DNA from: Palsa-739 sp036512155
Lineage (GTDB): Bacteria; Actinomycetota; Thermoleophilia; Gaiellales; Gaiellaceae
Length of the DNA stretch: 64,000 bases
Direction of reading: 5' to 3'
Assembly: GCA_036512155.1 (NCBI GenBank)
Contig: DATCBD010000028.1
Location: 1-64,000, forward strand
Shown one piece after another: positions 48,540 to 57,160 of the stretch (position 1 is its first letter; every line of letters begins with the position of its first letter). The notes beneath the pieces were generated by a model, which was given only the letters and a program-made list of their open reading frames with translations, had not been told where the DNA came from and searched no databases. Both the position numbers and the translations under genes were made by a program.

Positions 48540-49085
48540 CTAGTCGTCCTCTTCCTCTTCGAGCTCCTCGACCTCGTCCTCGTCGCCGTCCTCGACCTCG
48601 GCGAACTGGTCCGGGGTGACCTCATCGAGGAAGTTGCGGAACTTCGCCACCTCCTCGTCCAGCCGGTCCTGGTCGATCTCCTCGCCCTCGAACTCGATCG
48701 CCGACTCCTCGATGACGCGGTCGGCGGCGAAGATCGGCGCCTCTGCGCGAATCGCGAGCGCGATCGCGTCCGACGGTCGCGAGTCGATCTCGATCTCGCC
48801 GCCGTCCTGCTGCAGCGTGATCTGCGCGTAGAACGTGTTCTCGCGCAACTCCGTGACGGTGATGCGGATGATCTGGGCGCCGAGCTGCTCGAGCATGTCG
48901 CTCAGCAGGTCGTGCGTCATCGGCCGCGGCGGCGCCTGGCTCTGCAGCTTCATGAGAATCGCCGCCGCCTCGGGATGCCCGATCCAGATCGGGAGGAACT
49001 TGTTCCCGTCGGCGGTCTTCAACAGGACGATCGGCTGCTTGCCGACCAAGTCGAAGCTGACGCCGTAGATGAGCATCTCCTGCAT
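48540..49085 (-). CDS. Bifunctional nuclease (BFN, DUF151) family protein
   Basis: A 181-residue protein. The BFN core (residues ~1-135) runs VSFDLVGKQPIVLLK, FLPIWIGHPEAAAI, PRPMTHDLLSDML and SRPSDAIALAIRAEAPIFAADRV. The last ~20 residues are almost all Asp/Glu (EVEELEEEEDD end). Plant and bacterial homologues have nuclease activity. Convergent with the CPBP gene, 3 nt apart. Confidence 0.9.
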   Translation of the reverse strand: MQEMLIYGVSFDLVGKQPIVLLKTADGNKFLPIWIGHPEAAAILMKLQSQAPPRPMTHDLLSDMLEQLGAQIIRITVTELRENTFYAQITLQQDGGEIEIDSRPSDAIALAIRAEAPIFAADRVIEESAIEFEGEEIDQDRLDEEVAKFRNFLDEVTPDQFAEVEDGDEDEVEELEEEEDD

Positions 49086-49142
49086 CCTCGACCTCGGACC
49101 GAATATAGCTCAGGGCCCCGCGCCGAAACCCGTATCCACGCC

Positions 49143-49414
49143 GTGCTCGTCACCGTTCAGCCCGCGATGAGCGCTCACCGGCTCGAGGACATCGAGGCGT
49201 TCGAGGCGATCCGCAGGACGCCGACACTCGCAGCATCATCCTGCGGATGTCGGCGCTGTCGCGGAATGGCAGTCTTCCCTCCTTCCTCCAGCAGGTCGCC
49301 CACGACCGCGGCCTCGGCGAGGAGACGAAGGGTCAGGTGATCGAGCTCGCCTCCGACCATGCCTTCCTGCTCGCTGCCGAGGAGTACCTGCGGCGCACCC
49401 AGCGCGCCCATTAG
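49143..49414 (+). pseudogene. Small helical protein gene, apparently frameshifted (intact ORF 49247-49414)
   Basis: An ORF from ATG 49247 encodes 55 residues (MSALSRNGSLPSFLQQVAHD start; TKGQVIELASDHAFLLAAEE middle). The same protein-like sequence continues upstream in frame without a start (DADTRSIILR). A second frame from GTG 49143 or ATG 49167 reads MSAHRLEDIEAFEAIRR and then degrades near 49215. Joining the two at about 49210-49225 gives one plausible 80-residue helical protein. Either a one-base frameshift or only the short ORF is expressed. No family recognised. Confidence 0.45.
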
Positions 49415-49421
49415 CCCGCGC

Positions 49422-49427
49422 TACAAT
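49422..49427 (+). promoter_or_regulatory. -10 element for tRNA-Ile
   Basis: TACAAT, close to the sigma-70 -10 consensus, 12 nt before the first tRNA base. Confidence 0.5.
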
Positions 49428-49439
49428 CGCTGGCCGCGC

Positions 49440-49513
49440 GGGCGATTAGCTCAGTTGGTTAGAGCGCCGCTCTGATAAGGCGGAGGTCCGTGGTTCGAAT
49501 CCACGATCGCCCA
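49440..49513 (+). tRNA. tRNA-Ile (GAT)
   Basis: Complete cloverleaf: acceptor GGGCGAT/ATCGCCC, D arm AGCTCAGTTGGTTAGAGC, anticodon loop CTGATAA with GAT at 49474-49476, T loop GGTTCGAATCC, discriminator A. No ribosomal operon follows, so this is a stand-alone copy. Confidence 0.97.
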
Positions 49514-49524
49514 TCCCGCATCCT

Positions 49525-50286
49525 TCAGGTCAGCAGCAGGCCCGCCATGCGGCGGCGTGCGAGCCAGATCCCGAACGCCCCGAGCGCGACGAGGTACGCG
49601 GCATTGAGGAGGTTCGTCGGGCCGACCGTGCCGAGCGTGAGCGAGCGCACGAGCACGATCGCGTTGTAGAGCGGCGAGAAGCGCACGACCCACTGGATCG
49701 CGACCGGATACACGCTCAACGGATAGAACGTCGCGCTGAAGAGGAACATCGGCAGCTGCACCAGCTGCACCATGTCGAAGTCCTGCCAGCTGCGGATGAA
49801 GGTCGACGCGCCGATGCCCATGCCGGCGAAGCCGAAGCCGACGACCAGCGCTGCCGGCAGCGCGAGCAGGCCCCACCAGGAGTGGATGAGCCCGAGCGAC
49901 GCGGCCGTGACGACGAAGCCGGCCGCGTACAGCAGCCCGCGGAACTGCGCCCATGACGTCTCGCCGAGCGCGACGTCGGTCGGACCGAGCGGTGTCGCGA
50001 GTATGGCGTCATACACCTTCGCGTAGCGGAGCTTCCAGAACACGTTGGTGGTGGCGTCGTAGATGGCGCCGTTCATCGCCGACGACGCGAGCAGCGCCGG
50101 TGCGATGTAGCTCGCGTACGAGACCCCGTTGACGCGGCCGACGTAGTGGCCGAGGCCGAAGCCGATCGACGCGAGGTAGAAGAGCGGCTCGAACAGCCCG
50201 CTGAAGATGATCAACCACGAGCGGCGATAGACCATGAGGTTGCGCTCGAAGAGGAGATGCGCGCGCGTACCGGCGAACGTCGTCAC
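49525..50286 (-). CDS. ABC-2 type exporter permease, NodJ-like (second)
   Basis: A 253-residue, six-helix permease. SGLFEPLFYLASIGFGLG, SYASYIAPALLASSAMNGAIYDATTNVFWKLRYAKVYDAILATPL and MFLFSATFYPLSVYP are typical of the NodJ/daunorubicin-type ABC-2 group in actinobacteria. GTG 50286 overlaps the preceding permease stop. Works with the other permease and the ATPase upstream. Confidence 0.87.
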   Translation of the reverse strand: MTTFAGTRAHLLFERNLMVYRRSWLIIFSGLFEPLFYLASIGFGLGHYVGRVNGVSYASYIAPALLASSAMNGAIYDATTNVFWKLRYAKVYDAILATPLGPTDVALGETSWAQFRGLLYAAGFVVTAASLGLIHSWWGLLALPAALVVGFGFAGMGIGASTFIRSWQDFDMVQLVQLPMFLFSATFYPLSVYPVAIQWVVRFSPLYNAIVLVRSLTLGTVGPTNLLNAAYLVALGAFGIWLARRRMAGLLLT

Positions 50287-51047
50287 AGCACGAGCCTCTT
50301 CGCGTAGCTGCGCTCTGCGAGCACGAGGCCGACGCCTGCGAGCGTCACGAGGTATGCGACGTGGACGAGTGCCATGCCCCACGTCACCGTTCCGAGCGTC
50401 AGGTGCCGTATGAGGTCGACTCCGTGCCAGAGCGGCGTCACGTATGCGAGCTGGCGCAGCCCCTCGGGCAGCCGCGACACCGGAAAGAACGTCCCCGAGA
50501 AAAGGAAGAGCGGGACGATGCCAAAGCGGAACAGTGCGGCGAACCAGCTGTCCTTCTTCGCCCACGCGGCGAAGCCGGCGATCGGCGCGCTGAACGCGAT
50601 GCCGATGAGGATCGCCACCGGCCACGCGAGGATCGCGTACGCAGAGTGCAGCGCCCCGAACGCGGCGAGGATCGCGAGGTAGATGCCGCTCGACGCCGCG
50701 ACCCGCGAAGCGAAGTAGAGCTGGTGGCCGAGGAGGACGTCGCGGATCCGCAGCGGCGTCGCGAGCATCGCGTGGTATACCCGCGTCCAGCGAATGGATG
50801 CCATCACCGGATAGGTGGCCTCGAACGACGCGATTTGCATGGCGACCGCAGCCAGCATCCCCGGTGCGACGAACGAGATGTACGACACGCCGAGGGGATG
50901 CGCACCGTGGTTGACGAGCTTGCCGAGCCCGACGCCGAGCGCGGTCAGGTACAGCACCGGATTGAGCACGCTCGAGACGACACTTCCCCGCCACACGCGC
51001 CGGTACGACGCGACCCAGTGCTCGTATGCCCGCAGCGAGCCCGTCAT
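50283..51047 (-). CDS. ABC-2 type exporter permease, NodJ-like (first)
   Basis: A 254-residue permease paralogous to the next gene: VVSSVLNPVLYLTALGVGLG, YISFVAPGMLAAVAMQIASFEATYPVM, MLATPLRIRDVLLGHQLYF and LFLFSGTFFPVSRLPEGL. Two different but related permeases suggest a heterodimeric channel. ATG 51047 overlaps the ATPase stop (TGATG); GTG 51050 is the alternative. Confidence 0.87.
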   Translation of the reverse strand: MTGSLRAYEHWVASYRRVWRGSVVSSVLNPVLYLTALGVGLGKLVNHGAHPLGVSYISFVAPGMLAAVAMQIASFEATYPVMASIRWTRVYHAMLATPLRIRDVLLGHQLYFASRVAASSGIYLAILAAFGALHSAYAILAWPVAILIGIAFSAPIAGFAAWAKKDSWFAALFRFGIVPLFLFSGTFFPVSRLPEGLRQLAYVTPLWHGVDLIRHLTLGTVTWGMALVHVAYLVTLAGVGLVLAERSYAKRLVL

Positions 51048-51976
51048 CACTCGATGAGGGTTCGGCCGGTGAGGCGGAGGAAGACGTCCTCCAGCGTCGA
51101 GCGGCGCACGAGCACGCTCATCGGATGCAGCCGCTCGTGCGCGAGCGGGACGAGCGCGTCGCCGTCGTCGGTGTAAAGCAGGATCCGGTCCGGCAGCACC
51201 TCCACGCGCGCCGCCCGTCCGTCGAAGACGTCGGCCTCGATCGTCGGCGCTTCGCCCGCAAAGCGGAGCTCGACCACCTCGCGCGTCGACAGCCGCTGGA
51301 TCAACTCGATCGGCGACCCCTCCTCCGCGATCGTGCCCTGGTGCATGATCACGAGCCGGTCGCACAGCTGCTCGGCCTCGTCCATGTAGTGCGTCGTGAG
51401 GACGAGCGTCACGCCCTGCTGCTTCAGCCGAAAGAGGCGGTCCCAGACGACGTGGCGCGCCTGCGGGTCGAGCCCCGTCGTCGGCTCGTCCAGTAACAGG
51501 ACGTCGGGGTCGTTCACGAGCGACCGCGCGATCGTGAGCCGCCGCTTCATGCCGCCGGAGAGCGGCTCGACCGGGTCGTCCGCACGCTCCGAGAGCTGCA
51601 CGAACTCGAGCAGCTCGTCCGTCCGCACGCGCAGCTCTTTCCGGGACAGGCCGAAGTAGCGGCCGTAGATGACGAGGTTCTCGCGCACCGTGAGCTCGAG
51701 GTCGAGCGTGTCGAGCTGCGGGACGACGCCGAGTCTTCCGCGGATCGCCGGGCCGTCGCGACCGGGATCGAGGCCGAGGACGCGCAGCGTGCCGGCGGTG
51801 ATCGGCGAGACGCACCCGATCATGCGCATCGTCGAGCTCTTGCCCGCACCGTTCGGCCCGAGGAAACCGAACGCCTCGCCCTTGCGGACGTCGAAGTCGA
51901 TCGCGTCGACAGCGGCGAGAGCGCCGAAACGCTTCGTCAGACCGCGTGCGTGGATGAGCGCGCCGTTGTCGGACAC
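51047..51976 (-). CDS. ABC exporter ATP-binding protein, NodI/DrrA-like
   Basis: A 309-residue ATPase: Walker A GFLGPNGAGKSSTMRMIG, Q-loop VVPQLDTLDLELTVREN, signature LSGGMKRRLTIARSL, Walker B LLLDEPTTGLDPQ, switch TTHYMDEAEQL, plus a ~90-residue C-terminal domain (LSTREVVELRF). Likely exports a lipid or hydrophobic metabolite. It starts 9 nt after parB ends. Confidence 0.9.
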   Translation of the reverse strand: MSDNGALIHARGLTKRFGALAAVDAIDFDVRKGEAFGFLGPNGAGKSSTMRMIGCVSPITAGTLRVLGLDPGRDGPAIRGRLGVVPQLDTLDLELTVRENLVIYGRYFGLSRKELRVRTDELLEFVQLSERADDPVEPLSGGMKRRLTIARSLVNDPDVLLLDEPTTGLDPQARHVVWDRLFRLKQQGVTLVLTTHYMDEAEQLCDRLVIMHQGTIAEEGSPIELIQRLSTREVVELRFAGEAPTIEADVFDGRAARVEVLPDRILLYTDDGDALVPLAHERLHPMSVLVRRSTLEDVFLRLTGRTLIE

Positions 51977-51985
51977 GCTCCGACG

Positions 51986-52826
51986 TTACATGCGGTCGGA
52001 GGCACGCTCCAGCGCTTCCGCGATCTCTTCCAGCTCGTGCTCGTCGGCGAACACGAGCTCGACGCGGCCGCTCGACACCTTCGCGTGGAAGCCTGTCAGC
52101 CGCTGCAGCGCATCGCGCACGCGACCGGCGAGCGCCGGGTCGACGGACGTCGCGCGCACGCGCGGCTTCTGCTTCGCGCCGGCCCACTTCGCACGCTGCT
52201 CGGCGACGCGCACCGACAGCCCCTTCTGCACGATCTCGCGCGCAAGCCGGCGACGCCCTTCGTGATCGGGAACGGCGAGCACCGCGCGCGCGTGACCTTC
52301 GGTGAGCTGGCCGCGCTCGACCATGCCGAGCACGTCGTCCGGAAGGTCGAGCAGGCGGATCCGATTCGAGACCGACGGCTTCGACCGGCCGACGCGCTCT
52401 GCCACCTCACCGAGCGAGAGGGAGAACTCATCGATGAGCACCGCATACGCGCGCGCCTCCTCCACCGCGGTGAGCTGCTCGCGTGCGACGTTCTCGACGA
52501 GCCCGAGCAGGAGCGTGTCGCGGTCGTCGGTCTCGCGCACGACCGCCGGAACCGTCTGACGCCCGGCTTCACGCGCCGCGCGCCAGCGGCGTTCGCCGGC
52601 GACGATCTCGTAGCCGCCGGCGGTGCGCGGCCGCACGAGCAGCGGCGAGATGACGCCCTGCGACCGGATCGACTCCGCGAGCCCCGATCCCGCTTCGCCG
52701 TCGAAGCGCTTGCGCGGCTGACGCGGGTTCGGGTGAATCGCGTCGACCGACAGCTCGATCAGCTCGGGCGAGCCCGGCTCAAGGCCGCCGACGAGAACCT
52801 CGAGGCCGCGACCGAGACCGCGTCTG

Positions 52827-52843
<17 letters not shown>
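51986..52843 (-). CDS. parB: Chromosome partitioning protein ParB
   Basis: A 285-residue ParB/Noc protein. N-terminal RRGLGRGLEVLVGG, CTPase/nuclease-like motifs NPRQPRKRFD, VAGERRWRAAREAG and VENVAREQL, helix-turn-helix SLGEVAERVGRSKPSVSNRIRLLDLP, and a C-terminal dimer region. Start TTG 52843 overlaps parA by 17 bp and is the only start that keeps the RGLGRGL motif. No full parS site was seen in the window. Confidence 0.92.
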
Positions 52844-53588
<745 letters not shown>

Positions 53589-53626
53589 TGTTGCTTCAAG
53601 GCCGGACAGGGAAGAATGCGACCGAC

Positions 53627-54121
53627 ATGCTCAGGCTGGCCCTTCTGCTGAGCGCGGCAACGCTTGCCGGGGCGACCCCGCAGGCGCTCTTGACGAAGCT
53701 CCTGAAGACCCCGATTCGGGCCGCCGAGCTCCCGGGCGGCTTCTCGCACGCGCAGGCCGAGAAGCAGGCCTTGAGCGCGAATGCCCGCAAGTACCACGCT
53801 GTCGGACTGGTCGACGTCGCGCTGAAAGGCCCGGACGCCGAGGACGCCTTCGCCTGGATCGTCTTCCCGAACCACGCCGACGCGATCGGCGACCTCGACA
53901 ATCCCGTGGTCGGAAACGGCGTCCAGGTCGTCAACACGGTTCCCAGGATCAAGGAGAGCCTCATCCTCACAGGGACCCTGAACGGCAAGAAGGTCACGGA
54001 CGCGGCCGCGGTGGTCGGCAACGTGCTCGTGCAAGGGGTGGTGGCGTCCTCGAAGGTGCGCCTACCGACCGCGATCATCCTGCTTCACGCCGCGATCGCG
54101 CACCTGCAGAAAGTCCGCTAG
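53627..54121 (+). CDS. Hypothetical exported protein
   Basis: A 164-residue protein from ATG 53627 (MLRLALLLSAATLAGATPQA), with a short signal peptide probably cleaved near residue 17. The rest is a soluble alpha/beta domain with VGLVDVALKGPDAEDAFAWIVFP and a hydrophobic C-terminal helix (TAIILLHAAIAHL). It is a rightward gene inside the otherwise leftward block next to the origin. Family not recognised. Its TAG stop interlocks with that of rsmG. Confidence 0.6.
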   Translation: MLRLALLLSAATLAGATPQALLTKLLKTPIRAAELPGGFSHAQAEKQALSANARKYHAVGLVDVALKGPDAEDAFAWIVFPNHADAIGDLDNPVVGNGVQVVNTVPRIKESLILTGTLNGKKVTDAAAVVGNVLVQGVVASSKVRLPTAIILLHAAIAHLQKVR

Positions 54122-54690
54122 GCCAGCGGGCGCTTCTTCGGCATGCCGGCCCGCCGGGGGAACCCGGGTGGCGTCGGCGCGAGCTTCCGCAAGACGACGA
54201 GGCCGTCGCGTTCTTCCGGGACGTCGCCGCCGAGCAGGGAGGAGACGCGCGCGACCATCGACAGGTCCGCGGATGCGCCGACCCACAAGATCGCGGCACC
54301 ACCGGGGCGAACGAGCGACAGGCAGAGCTCAGCCGCGACGGGTGGCGGAGCCAGTGCCTTCGCGAGCGCGACGCCGTAGGTGTCCGGCTCCTGCTCCTCC
54401 GCGCGCCCCCAGACGACGCGTGCATTCGGCGGCGCCCACCGCTCGAGGAAGTCGCACTTGCGCCGCGACGCCTCGAGCAGCGTCACCTCGCGGTCGGGCA
54501 GCGCGAGTGCGATCGGTATCCCCGGCGAGCCGCCGCCGGAGCCGACGTCGACAATGGGCCCGTCGAACTGCCGCAGGAGCTCCGTCGCCCGCAGCGCGTC
54601 GTCCACGAGCATCGACCGCGCTTCCGCCTCGTCGCGCAGCCCGGTCAGCCCCGGCGTCGCGAGGACGGCCCGGAGCCAGTCGTCAGTCAG
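54118..54690 (-). CDS. rsmG: 16S rRNA (guanine-527-N7) methyltransferase RsmG, CTG start
   Basis: A 190-residue GidB/RsmG. IVDVGSGGGSPGIPIALALP binds SAM, VTLLEASRRKCDFLERW follows, and ALAPPPVAAELCLSLVRPGG is the C-terminal core. The N-terminal helix region (WLRAVLATPGLTGLRDEAEA) matches the family NLTAIRD block but lies upstream of the first ATG (54612). The only near-cognate codon before it is CTG 54690, which overlaps the jag stop. Starting at 54612 would delete ~26 conserved residues. Confidence 0.88.
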   Translation of the reverse strand: MTDDWLRAVLATPGLTGLRDEAEARSMLVDDALRATELLRQFDGPIVDVGSGGGSPGIPIALALPDREVTLLEASRRKCDFLERWAPPNARVVWGRAEEQEPDTYGVALAKALAPPPVAAELCLSLVRPGGAAILWVGASADLSMVARVSSLLGGDVPEERDGLVVLRKLAPTPPGFPRRAGMPKKRPLA

Positions 54691-55357
54691 CGGGGACGAC
54701 GACGACGTAGCGGTTTGGCTCCGTGCCGTCGGAGTGGGTCTCGACGCCCTCCTGCTCCTTCAGCGCGAGGTGCACGACCTTGCGTTCGACCGCCGTCATG
54801 GGGTCGAGCTCGACGGGGTCGCCGCTCGCACGAACCTGCTCCGCCGTTCGCAGCGCAAGCGACTCGAGCGTTGCGCGACGACGCTCGCGGTAGCCGGCGG
54901 CATCCACGACGACTTCCTTGCGCGGATCGTCGCCGCGGCGGTGCGAGATCGCGTTCATGAGGTATTGGATGGCGTCGATCGTCTGGCCGTGCCGGCCGAT
55001 GAGAAGCCCGGCGTCGGCAGCGGTGACCGTCGCGACGAGCGACTCGTCGTCCTCGCGCACGTCCAGCCGGCCGTCCACACCGAGGACGTGCGTCATACGC
55101 GTGAGCAGCGCGCGCAAGTCAGCCGCAGCGTCACTCTCGTCGATCGCCGTAGCCTCGACTGCGTCAGCAGGGACCATCGCGACGACGCGCGCAGGCGCGT
55201 ATCCGACTCCGAGGAGGCCGCGCTCGCCCTCGGAGACGACCTCGAACTGCACTGCCGTCTTGTCCAGCCCGGGATGGCGCAGCTCGAGCTCGCGGAGTGC
55301 CGCCCACTTCGCCTCGCCGACCGTCTCCCCTGTCGCCTCGACGGTCACGTTGCTCAT
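54683..55357 (-). CDS. jag: Jag/KhpB RNA-binding protein
   Basis: A 224-residue protein. Jag-N domain (VTVEATGETVGEAKWAALREL) at residues 3-55, a KH domain with LLIGRHGQTIDAIQYLMNAI at ~115-150, and an R3H-like end with YRERRRATLESLALRTAEQV and MTAVERKVVHLAL. KhpB binds RNA and affects cell elongation in Gram-positives. ATG 55357 overlaps the yidC stop by 4 bp. Confidence 0.92.
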   Translation of the reverse strand: MSNVTVEATGETVGEAKWAALRELELRHPGLDKTAVQFEVVSEGERGLLGVGYAPARVVAMVPADAVEATAIDESDAAADLRALLTRMTHVLGVDGRLDVREDDESLVATVTAADAGLLIGRHGQTIDAIQYLMNAISHRRGDDPRKEVVVDAAGYRERRRATLESLALRTAEQVRASGDPVELDPMTAVERKVVHLALKEQEGVETHSDGTEPNRYVVVVPAD

Positions 55358-56196
55358 CGCCTACGAGCCGCGCCTTTCTTCCGCCGCACCTTGCGCGGCT
55401 GGCCCGCCGGGCGAGGCGTCTCCGCCTTCGGCGTTTCCGGCGCCGCCGGCTTCGCGCCGTTGCCGTCGCTCCCGTCGTCCTTGGGCGGCGTGCGCGACGT
55501 CCGCTTGAAGAGATCCGGCGGAGGCGTCTTCGGCATCAACCGCCGCGTGATCAGCCCCTGCCCGACCGTCCACAGGTTCGTCGTCACCCAGTACAGGACG
55601 AGGCCGGCCGGGAAGCGCGCGATCACGAACACGAACACGAGCGGCATGAACATGAAGAGGATCCGCTGCGTCTTGTCCGCGGTCGCAGACATGTACAGCG
55701 TCGACATCATCTGGCTCGCGACGTACACGACGAGCAGCACGTAGCCGCCCCAGTGCGTCGTCGTGTGCGCGGCGATGGACGGGATGAAGTGAAGGAACGA
55801 GAGGCTGCCCGGGTGCTTCGCCGCCGGCTCGCGCGAGAACGTCTTGAGCGAGTAGTAGAGCGCAATGAAGACCGGCAGCTGGAACAACATCGGCAGGCAC
55901 GAGGCCGCGGGGTTGATGTTGTTCTCGCGGTAGAACTTCATCAACTCTTCGTTCTGCTTCGCCTTGTCGCCCTTGTACTTCTTCTGAATCTCCTTCATCT
56001 GCGGCGCGTGGCGCTGCAGGCTCTGCATCGAGTGGATCTGCTTCACCGTCAGCGGGACGAGCAGCATCCGGACGACGATGGTGGTGGCCACGATCGCCCA
56101 CGCCCACGGCAGGTGCAGCGTGCCGTGAAACCAGTCGAGAACGTGGCGCGCCACCGTCTCGAGCTGACCGATGATCGGGATCTTGAAGAGCATCAT
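55354..56196 (-). CDS. yidC: Membrane protein insertase YidC
   Basis: A 280-residue YidC/Oxa1 insertase. Five helices; the conserved Arg of the hydrophilic groove is in TTIVVRMLLVPLTVKQ, the cytosolic hairpin in MKEIQKKYKGDKAKQNEELMK (two coils), then NPAASCLPMLFQLPVFIALY. No large periplasmic domain, as in Gram-positives. The C-tail is very basic (RKVRRKKGAARRR). Start overlaps yidD. Confidence 0.94.
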   Translation of the reverse strand: MMLFKIPIIGQLETVARHVLDWFHGTLHLPWAWAIVATTIVVRMLLVPLTVKQIHSMQSLQRHAPQMKEIQKKYKGDKAKQNEELMKFYRENNINPAASCLPMLFQLPVFIALYYSLKTFSREPAAKHPGSLSFLHFIPSIAAHTTTHWGGYVLLVVYVASQMMSTLYMSATADKTQRILFMFMPLVFVFVIARFPAGLVLYWVTTNLWTVGQGLITRRLMPKTPPPDLFKRTSRTPPKDDGSDGNGAKPAAPETPKAETPRPAGQPRKVRRKKGAARRR

Positions 56197-56402
56197 CGAA
56201 CCGGGTCGAATCCTCCACGACTCCACGGGTTGCAGCGCAGGAGCCGCCAGCCGGCGAGCGCGCTGCCGCGCAGGAGCCCCTTCTGCCGCACCGCGTCGAT
56301 CGCGTACTGGGAGCACGACGGGTGGTACTTGCACGTCGTCGGGAAGAGCGCGCCCCAGGTCGCGCGGTACACCCAGACTGCGGCCACGCCGACGCGGTAC
56401 AT
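56193..56402 (-). CDS. yidD: Membrane protein insertion efficiency factor YidD
   Basis: A 69-residue protein: FPTTCKYHPSCSQYAIDAV with the conserved Cys residues and GWRLLRCNPWSRGGFDPV at the end. Small amphipathic helper of YidC. TGATG one-base overlap with rnpA. Confidence 0.95.
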   Translation of the reverse strand: MYRVGVAAVWVYRATWGALFPTTCKYHPSCSQYAIDAVRQKGLLRGSALAGWRLLRCNPWSRGGFDPVR

Positions 56403-56752
56403 CAGGCGGCCGCCTTCGTCATCGAGAGGACCTCGTCGATCCGCTCGCCCAACCACTCGAAGCCGTTGGTCGCAACCGCCTCGGCGACGCCCGGCCGCAC
56501 GATCAGCACGTAGTCGCGGCCGGTCGGCACACGCTCGAGGCGCGCGCGCCACAGCTCACGCAGCTGCCGCTTGAGCTTGTTGCGGGCGACGGCATTCCCG
56601 ACCGAGCGGGGGACGGACATGCCGAAGCGCGGCTCGGCCGGCTCCTCCTGCCCGAACCAGTACAGGACGAGGAATCGCGACGAGACCGACCGGCCCTGGC
56701 GGTAGACGGCGTCGAAGTCCCGCGAACGGGACAGACGGTTTGCGCGCTTCAC
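56402..56752 (-). CDS. rnpA: Ribonuclease P protein component
   Basis: A 116-residue RNase P protein: VKRANRLSRSRDFDAVYRQGRS, SVPRSVGNAVARNKLKRQLREL (the RNR motif), DYVLIVRPG. It assists RNase P RNA in tRNA 5' maturation; rnpB is not in the window. GTG 56752, 11 nt after rpmH. Confidence 0.95.
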   Translation of the reverse strand: MKRANRLSRSRDFDAVYRQGRSVSSRFLVLYWFGQEEPAEPRFGMSVPRSVGNAVARNKLKRQLRELWRARLERVPTGRDYVLIVRPGVAEAVATNGFEWLGERIDEVLSMTKAAA

Positions 56753-56763
56753 AACGCCGAAGA

Positions 56764-56898
56764 TTACGCCGAGAGCTTCGCGCGGCCCTTGAGCCGGCGC
56801 CGCTTCAGGATCAGCCGGCCGGCGCGCGTCGACATCCGCGTGCGGAAGCCGTGCTTGCGCTTGCGGCGTCGAACGTTTGGCTGATAGGTCCGCTTCAC
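56764..56898 (-). CDS. rpmH: 50S ribosomal protein L34
   Basis: A 44-residue, very basic protein: KRTYQPNVRRRKRKHGFRTR and STRAGRLILKRRRLKGRAKL, matching L34 along its length. GTG 56898; no ribosome site in the T-rich CTTTTTCTCAC before it. First gene of the leftward origin-proximal operon rpmH-rnpA-yidD-yidC-jag-rsmG. Confidence 0.97.
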   Translation of the reverse strand: MKRTYQPNVRRRKRKHGFRTRMSTRAGRLILKRRRLKGRAKLSA

Positions 56899-57097
56899 GT
56901 GAGAAAAAGATCGAAAGACGCAGATTCGGGCGCCACGACGCTCGGCGCGAACGGTCAGTATAGCCGCCGGTCGTCCACCGACTTATCCACAGGCGTGGAG
57001 CGCACAGCGATGCGGAGCAGGTGAGTTTCCCCCACGACTTTCCACAGGTGTGGAGGGATTTCGGGGGCTGCGAAAATGCCTGCACAGGGACGCGTTC
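56899..57097. other. rpmH-dnaA intergenic region with DnaA-box-like sites (oriC candidate)
   Basis: A perfect DnaA box TTATCCACA lies at 56983-56991, and a weaker CTTTCCACA at 57038-57046. Several TGTGGAG/CGTGGAG half-matches surround them. Being between rpmH and dnaA, where genes run away on both sides, this is a likely part of the origin. The number of boxes is low for an actinobacterium. Confidence 0.55.
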
Positions 57098-57125
57098 TTG
57101 ACGCGTTTTTGCACCCTGCTAGGCT
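57098..57125 (+). promoter_or_regulatory. dnaA promoter
   Basis: TTGACG (57098-57103), a 16-nt spacer ending in TGC, and TAGGCT (57120-57125) form a strong extended -10 promoter. A GA/G-rich ribosome site (57141-57149) then precedes GTG 57161. Confidence 0.65.
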
Positions 57126-57160
57126 CGCCTCCGGTTCACGAGAGGGGGGCTGGCGTCGGG

